DNA of 64,000 bases from Undibacter mobilis (GTDB taxonomy: Bacteria > Pseudomonadota > Alphaproteobacteria > Rhizobiales > Xanthobacteraceae). A program made the position numbers and the translations under genes. The DNA is taken from NCBI RefSeq assembly GCF_003367195.1, contig NZ_QRGO01000001.1:1350501-1414500 (forward strand), given 5' to 3'. A model generated the notes under the pieces. The model was not told the DNA's origin, made no database searches, and was given only the letters and a program-made list of their open reading frames with translations. Positions 60,763 through 64,000 of this stretch are shown here, piece after piece. Each line of letters begins with the position of its first letter. The stretch's first letter is position 1.

Positions 60763-61305
60763 TCACGCATCGGCATGGGTTCGCAGAGGCTGTGACGACA
60801 AATACCGTCCCCCGCCAAAAATCAGCGGCGGGCGTCCTGTTGTCTCGATGCGCTCGACGCGCCCCACGAAGATGACATGGTCGCCCCCGGGGTAACTCGT
60901 CTCATGGGAGCACTGCAGGTAGGCCGAGCAGCCAGGGAGTATGGGCACGTCCCCGAGGCCTTTCTTTACGTCAAAGCCCGCGAATTTGTCGGGGTGGCTG
61001 CTGGCGAAGACGCGCGACGTTTCGACCTGATCCTCGGCCAGAATATTGATCGCAAAATATCGTGCGGCGCTGAAGATAGGAAAAGTCGACGACTGGCGCC
61101 GCTGGCTCCACAGGATCAAAGGGGGAGAGAGCGAAAGCGAACTGAACGAATTGATGGTGGCTCCGAAAAGCCGGCCATCAGTGCCGACCGTCGTGACCAC
61201 GGCGACGCCGGTATAAAAAGCCCCGAAGCAGTCCCTGAGTTCGCGCGTCCCGAAGGGCTCGATCCCGTCAGAGGAAACAGGGTTGGTTTCGGGAGCGGAC
61301 ATCAA
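60763..61305 (-). CDS. Flavin reductase (HpaC-type)
   Basis: A 180-aa split-barrel flavin reductase. It has FGAFYTGVAVVTTVGTDGRL, ATINSFSSLSLSPPLILWSQ, FAINILAEDQ and the GDHVIFVGRVERIE signature. It should supply FADH2 or FMNH2 to a two-component monooxygenase. The two partner genes are at 58331-59770 and 63291-64000. It is divergent from the SDR gene at 61513 and preceded by a perfect CTAG palindrome. An alternative ATG lies three bases in. Confidence 0.93.
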   Translation of the reverse strand: MMSAPETNPVSSDGIEPFGTRELRDCFGAFYTGVAVVTTVGTDGRLFGATINSFSSLSLSPPLILWSQRRQSSTFPIFSAARYFAINILAEDQVETSRVFASSHPDKFAGFDVKKGLGDVPILPGCSAYLQCSHETSYPGGDHVIFVGRVERIETTGRPPLIFGGGRYLSSQPLRTHADA

Positions 61306-61329
61306 TGACCGTCTGTTTGAAGCTATCTT

Positions 61330-61343
61330 AAATACTAGTATTT
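61330..61343. promoter_or_regulatory. Perfect palindrome AAATACTAGTATTT
   Basis: A 14-bp perfect palindrome centred on CTAG (61335-61338), 25 bases upstream of the flavin reductase start and 170 bases from the SDR start in the other direction. Its form (ATAC-TAGT-style symmetry) is like the operators of FCD-type GntR repressors. It is the best-conserved example of the island's CTAG motif. Confidence 0.65.
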
Positions 61344-61450
61344 ATCACGGAGCCTGTCAACGGGCTGGTCGTCGATGGGTGAGGCTTCACCGCCATGCCA
61401 GTGGAACCGAGTGCGTTACGCGCCGGCCGCACGGACCTCCGGACAGAACA

Positions 61451-61477
61451 TTGACAACTGAAAGACTAGAATATAAG
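61451..61477 (+). promoter_or_regulatory. Promoter and CTAG motif upstream of the SDR operon
   Basis: A consensus -35 TTGACA (61451-61456) is followed by GACTAGAATATAAG; CTAG is at 61466-61469 and a possible -10 TATAAG at 61472-61477 with a short 15-base spacer. The 12 bases CTAGAATATAAG are identical to those at 44926-44937. The SDR start is 36 bases downstream of the motif. Confidence 0.6.
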
Positions 61478-61512
61478 ACCCGGGTTGGCACTATGGCCGC
61501 ACCGGGCGTGGG

Positions 61513-62283
61513 ATGAATCAGAAGCATCACGACAAAGTAGCGATTATCACCGGTGGTGCGGCTGGGATTGGACGCGCCTTCGCGCTGCGTCTTGCCGCGG
61601 AGGGCGCTACCGTTCTCATCGTGGATCGGGCTCCCGGCGATGATGTGGTGAGCGAGATCAAGGCGGCGCATGGGCATGCCGCGTCATACCAGTGCGATGT
61701 CAGCAATCCGGCGGATGTGAAAAGCCTCGCTGCGAACATCCTCAGTGCCTTCGGCCGCTGCGACGTGCTCGTCAACAATGCCGGGATTTTTCCGAGTTGC
61801 CCCTTTGAAGATCTGACCTTCGAGCAGTGGCGCGAAATGATCGCCGTCAACCTCGACTCCGTCTTCCTGATGTCGAAGCAATTCGTCCCTGGCATGCGGC
61901 TGCGTAAGTGGGGACGGGTGATTAATCTGACCTCGAACTCTTACGCGCAGGTGGCGCCGGGGCTGACGCACTACATCGCCAGCAAGGCGGGCGTTATCGG
62001 CTTCACGCGCGCTTTGGCCAGTGAAGTGGGGGCGGACGGCGTGACCGTCAATGCGATCGCGCCCGGCTTCACCAGAACGCCAGGGACATTGGCGCGAAAG
62101 CCCAATTTCAGCGGACTGACTTCCGAGCAATTGTTCGAGGTCCAGGCGAGTCGCCAAGCGATTCCGCGCCCGTCGAAGCCGGACGACCTCGCAGGCGCGC
62201 TGTCGTTCCTGGCAAGTGATGATGCGGCGTTCTTTACGGCCCAGACGCTCTACGTCGATGGCGGTCAAGTGCGTTCTGGCTGA
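61513..62283 (+). CDS. Short-chain dehydrogenase/reductase
   Basis: A 256-aa classical SDR. The cofactor motif TGGAAGIGRAFALRLA, NNAGIF, and the catalytic region INLTSNSYAQ with YIASKAGVIG (YxxxK) are all visible. The C-terminal PDDLAGALSFLASDDAAFFT is typical. It probably oxidises an alcohol or cis-dihydrodiol intermediate of the pathway; this is inferred from position. It starts an apparent operon with the next SDR and the monooxygenase gene, behind a CTAG promoter. Confidence 0.92.
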   Translation: MNQKHHDKVAIITGGAAGIGRAFALRLAAEGATVLIVDRAPGDDVVSEIKAAHGHAASYQCDVSNPADVKSLAANILSAFGRCDVLVNNAGIFPSCPFEDLTFEQWREMIAVNLDSVFLMSKQFVPGMRLRKWGRVINLTSNSYAQVAPGLTHYIASKAGVIGFTRALASEVGADGVTVNAIAPGFTRTPGTLARKPNFSGLTSEQLFEVQASRQAIPRPSKPDDLAGALSFLASDDAAFFTAQTLYVDGGQVRSG

Positions 62284-62350
62284 GTTTTGAATTTCGGACA
62301 GGGTGGCCGCATGGCGTCTCTACGTCGTGAGGCGCGAAGTGAGCATAAGC

Positions 62351-63190
62351 ATGACGGCGTCCGACCATAGCCAACAGCCCATCCATGGCGTTCTGCCGTT
62401 GAACGACATGTTCAGCCTCAAGGGCAAGAGCGCCTTCGTCACCGGCGCGGGCAGCGGACTGGGTCGCGTGATTGCCGAAGGCTATGCCCAAGCCGGCGCC
62501 CGGGTTATCTGCGCGGATATATTCGAGGACCGCATCGCGGAGGTCGTGCAGGCGATCGTGTCGAATGGCGGTGCGGCTGAACCTTGCAAGATCGATGTCG
62601 CCAGTGAGGCGTCAGTTGAGGCGGCCTTTGCCGGTCTCAATCATCCCCATCTGCATGTGCTCGTGAACAGCGCGGGCGTGGCCGCCGTTCCAGCCCGCAC
62701 GCATGAGACGCGGACCGAGGACTGGCGTCGCGTCATCGATATCAATCTGACCGGGACTTTCTTCGTCACGCGGGCCGCGCTTCCAAAAATGTTCGACGAG
62801 GGCGGCTCAATTATCAATCTGTCGTCGATCATGGGCCTGGGTGGATATTATCCCGGCTTTACATCGTCCGGCGTGGATTATGCGGCGTCCAAGTCGGCGA
62901 TCGTCGGCTTCACAAAGCAAGTCGCCGTTGAATATGCCGAATACAACATTCGCGCCAATACCATTGCTCCTGGATGGCATGGCGGCACCAGACTGGGGCA
63001 AGCGCGCCGGAAGCAGGCAGCGGCTGCCGAAGAGGAACGTTTCTACGCGGCGATCCATAGCCGAATTCCCATGAAGCGGAGAGGCGATGCCTCCGAGATT
63101 CTCGGTGTTGCGCTTTACCTTGCCAGTCCGGCATCGGGATACATGACAGGTCAATTGCTGGTTCAGGATGGCGGATGGACGGCAACGTAA
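62351..63190 (+). CDS. Short-chain dehydrogenase/reductase
   Basis: A 279-aa classical SDR with TGAGSGLGRVIAEGYAQAGA, NSAGVA (a variant of the usual NNAG), INLSSIMGLG and YAASKSAIVG. The segment VDYAASKSAI carries the YxxxK pair. The start at ATG 62351 is chosen; a GTG at 62303 would add 16 unconvincing residues. Relative to the previous SDR the sequence is quite different, so the two are unlikely to be a recent duplication and probably handle different intermediates. Confidence 0.9.
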   Translation: MTASDHSQQPIHGVLPLNDMFSLKGKSAFVTGAGSGLGRVIAEGYAQAGARVICADIFEDRIAEVVQAIVSNGGAAEPCKIDVASEASVEAAFAGLNHPHLHVLVNSAGVAAVPARTHETRTEDWRRVIDINLTGTFFVTRAALPKMFDEGGSIINLSSIMGLGGYYPGFTSSGVDYAASKSAIVGFTKQVAVEYAEYNIRANTIAPGWHGGTRLGQARRKQAAAAEEERFYAAIHSRIPMKRRGDASEILGVALYLASPASGYMTGQLLVQDGGWTAT

Positions 63191-63290
63191 GCCTTCTTAA
63201 GCCAAAGGATGGCGCAGGTTCGAGCCGTCTTTTGCGGAACACTCTCTTTGCCGTGAACATCCCCGAAGATTGCTGACCGAGGAGAGCGAT

Positions 63291-64000
63291 ATGCTGAAAG
63301 CAAGCGCCGAAAAGTCGATCGGCAAAGCGCGGACAAACTGGGTCGATCTGGCCCGCGAGGTTGCGCCGCGCTTGCGCAATTTTGCCGCAGAAAATGAAGC
63401 GTCCGGCCAGCTGACGCCTCCGAGCCTGGACCTGTTACGCGAGTGCGGCTTCTTCGGCTTGCTCGCGGCCCGTCCGCTGGGCGGGGCCGAGGCCAAGCCT
63501 GATGAGGCGCTCGAGGTTTACGAAACTCTCTGCGAGGCCGACGCCGCCGCCGGTTGGGTGGTGATGGCGTGTAACGTCGCCACCGGTTCCGCGTCCGGAT
63601 ACTTGCCGGATGCAGGTGCTGAAAAGGTGTTCGGCGCAGGCATTCCAATCATCGCCGGAAATGGCGGGCCTTTTGGGCGCGCCGATGTGGACGGCAAGGG
63701 GTATCGGGTGTCGGGACGGTGGAGCTACGGCAGCGGCGTGCTGCACTCGACATGGATTCATACCGGTGCGCGTGTGTTTGAAAATGGAAAACCGCGCATC
63801 AATCCGGCGACGGGCCAGCCGGAGGTGCGGACCTTTATTCTTCCGACCCAGCAAGCCAGGTTGTTGGGAAATTGGGATGTGCTTGGGCTGCGCGCGACGG
63901 GAAGCGTCGACTATGAATTGGACAATGTCGCGGTTCCGCAAGAATTCACCCATTCCCCAGATGCTAACATTGCACTCCGCGGCGGAAATCTTTTCCGTCT
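63291..64000 (+). CDS. Acyl-CoA-dehydrogenase-fold flavin monooxygenase, 3' truncated
   Basis: The frame starts at an ATG preceded by GAGGAGAG and stays open to the window edge (236 residues). It reads LAREVAPRLRNFAAENEASG, GFFGLLAARPLGG, DAAAGWVVMACNVATGSAS, YRVSGRWSYGSGVLHSTWIH and GLRATGSVDYEL. This is the ACAD fold of two-component group D monooxygenases such as HsaA or the C2 component of 4-hydroxyphenylacetate hydroxylase. These use reduced flavin from a partner reductase. It is a second hydroxylase type in the same island as the HpaB-type enzyme. The C-terminal part is outside the window. Confidence 0.88.
   Translation, partial: MLKASAEKSIGKARTNWVDLAREVAPRLRNFAAENEASGQLTPPSLDLLRECGFFGLLAARPLGGAEAKPDEALEVYETLCEADAAAGWVVMACNVATGSASGYLPDAGAEKVFGAGIPIIAGNGGPFGRADVDGKGYRVSGRWSYGSGVLHSTWIHTGARVFENGKPRINPATGQPEVRTFILPTQQARLLGNWDVLGLRATGSVDYELDNVAVPQEFTHSPDANIALRGGNLFR

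Overview
The window is chromosomal DNA from a GC-rich alphaproteobacterium of the order Hyphomicrobiales (Rhizobiales), near the Bradyrhizobium/Rhodopseudomonas/Pseudolabrys lineages. The basis is gene content and order: an F1-only ATP synthase operon atpHAGDC without F0 genes, the chain proB-proA-nadD-rsfS-rlmH-envC-ctpA-polysaccharide deacetylase-rppH, rplU-rpmA upstream of a GNAT gene and obgE, a sucB-lpdA pair, a BA14K-like protein, and two families of short palindromic intergenic repeats of the kind common in Bradyrhizobiaceae. The exact genus cannot be fixed from sequence reading alone.

Positions 1-43.9 kb are core genome. Region 1 (1-7 kb): end of sucB, lpdA, a membrane protein, a DUF4337 protein, xerC-type recombinase and priA. 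Region 2 (7-11 kb): two EamA/DMT exporters flanking a SulP permease. Region 3 (11-16.3 kb): atpHAGDC, with two tandem hairpins between atpA and atpG and a clear terminator after atpC. Region 4 (16.3-27 kb, minus strand): TerB-like protein, rppH, deacetylase, ctpA, envC, rlmH, rsfS, nadD, proA and proB. nadD and rsfS lie in one reading frame separated by a single stop codon, with Lys/Ala-rich sequence on both sides. Region 5 (27-36 kb): a three-gene periplasmic dehydrogenase (subunit 3, GMC flavoprotein, tri-haem cytochrome c), a BA14K-like protein, a lytic transglycosylase, glutathione-dependent formaldehyde dehydrogenase, and a divergent LysR/SDR pair with paired palindromes between them. Region 6 (36-43.7 kb): obgE, a DMT exporter, RidA, PaiB-like protein, GNAT, rpmA, rplU and a KdpE/short-KdpD two-component pair.

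At 43.8 kb a tRNA-Ser(CGA) gene is followed at once by the decayed N-terminal part of a tyrosine integrase (three in-frame TAG codons, no catalytic domain). From there to the end of the window is accessory DNA that looks like a catabolic genomic island whose right border lies outside the window. It carries a branched-chain-type ABC importer (livH, a livM-livG fusion, livF and a convergent binding protein), an IclR regulator, a secreted metallo-beta-lactamase-fold protein, an orphan tripartite-tricarboxylate-type binding protein, and an operon of CoA ligase, SCP2-type thiolase, FAA hydrolase, type I extradiol dioxygenase and HpaB-type monooxygenase. Then come a GntR/FCD regulator, an HpaC-type flavin reductase, two SDRs and the start of an acyl-CoA-dehydrogenase-fold monooxygenase.

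Together the island genes suggest uptake and oxidative breakdown of an aromatic acid or polycyclic compound: two flavin-dependent hydroxylases fed by one reductase, meta ring cleavage, and CoA-dependent side-chain processing. The substrate is not identifiable here. A CTAG-centred motif (CTAGNAT and close variants, including a perfect 14-bp palindrome) occurs upstream of six island transcription units, including the GntR gene itself, and is the best candidate operator for a previously undescribed regulon.
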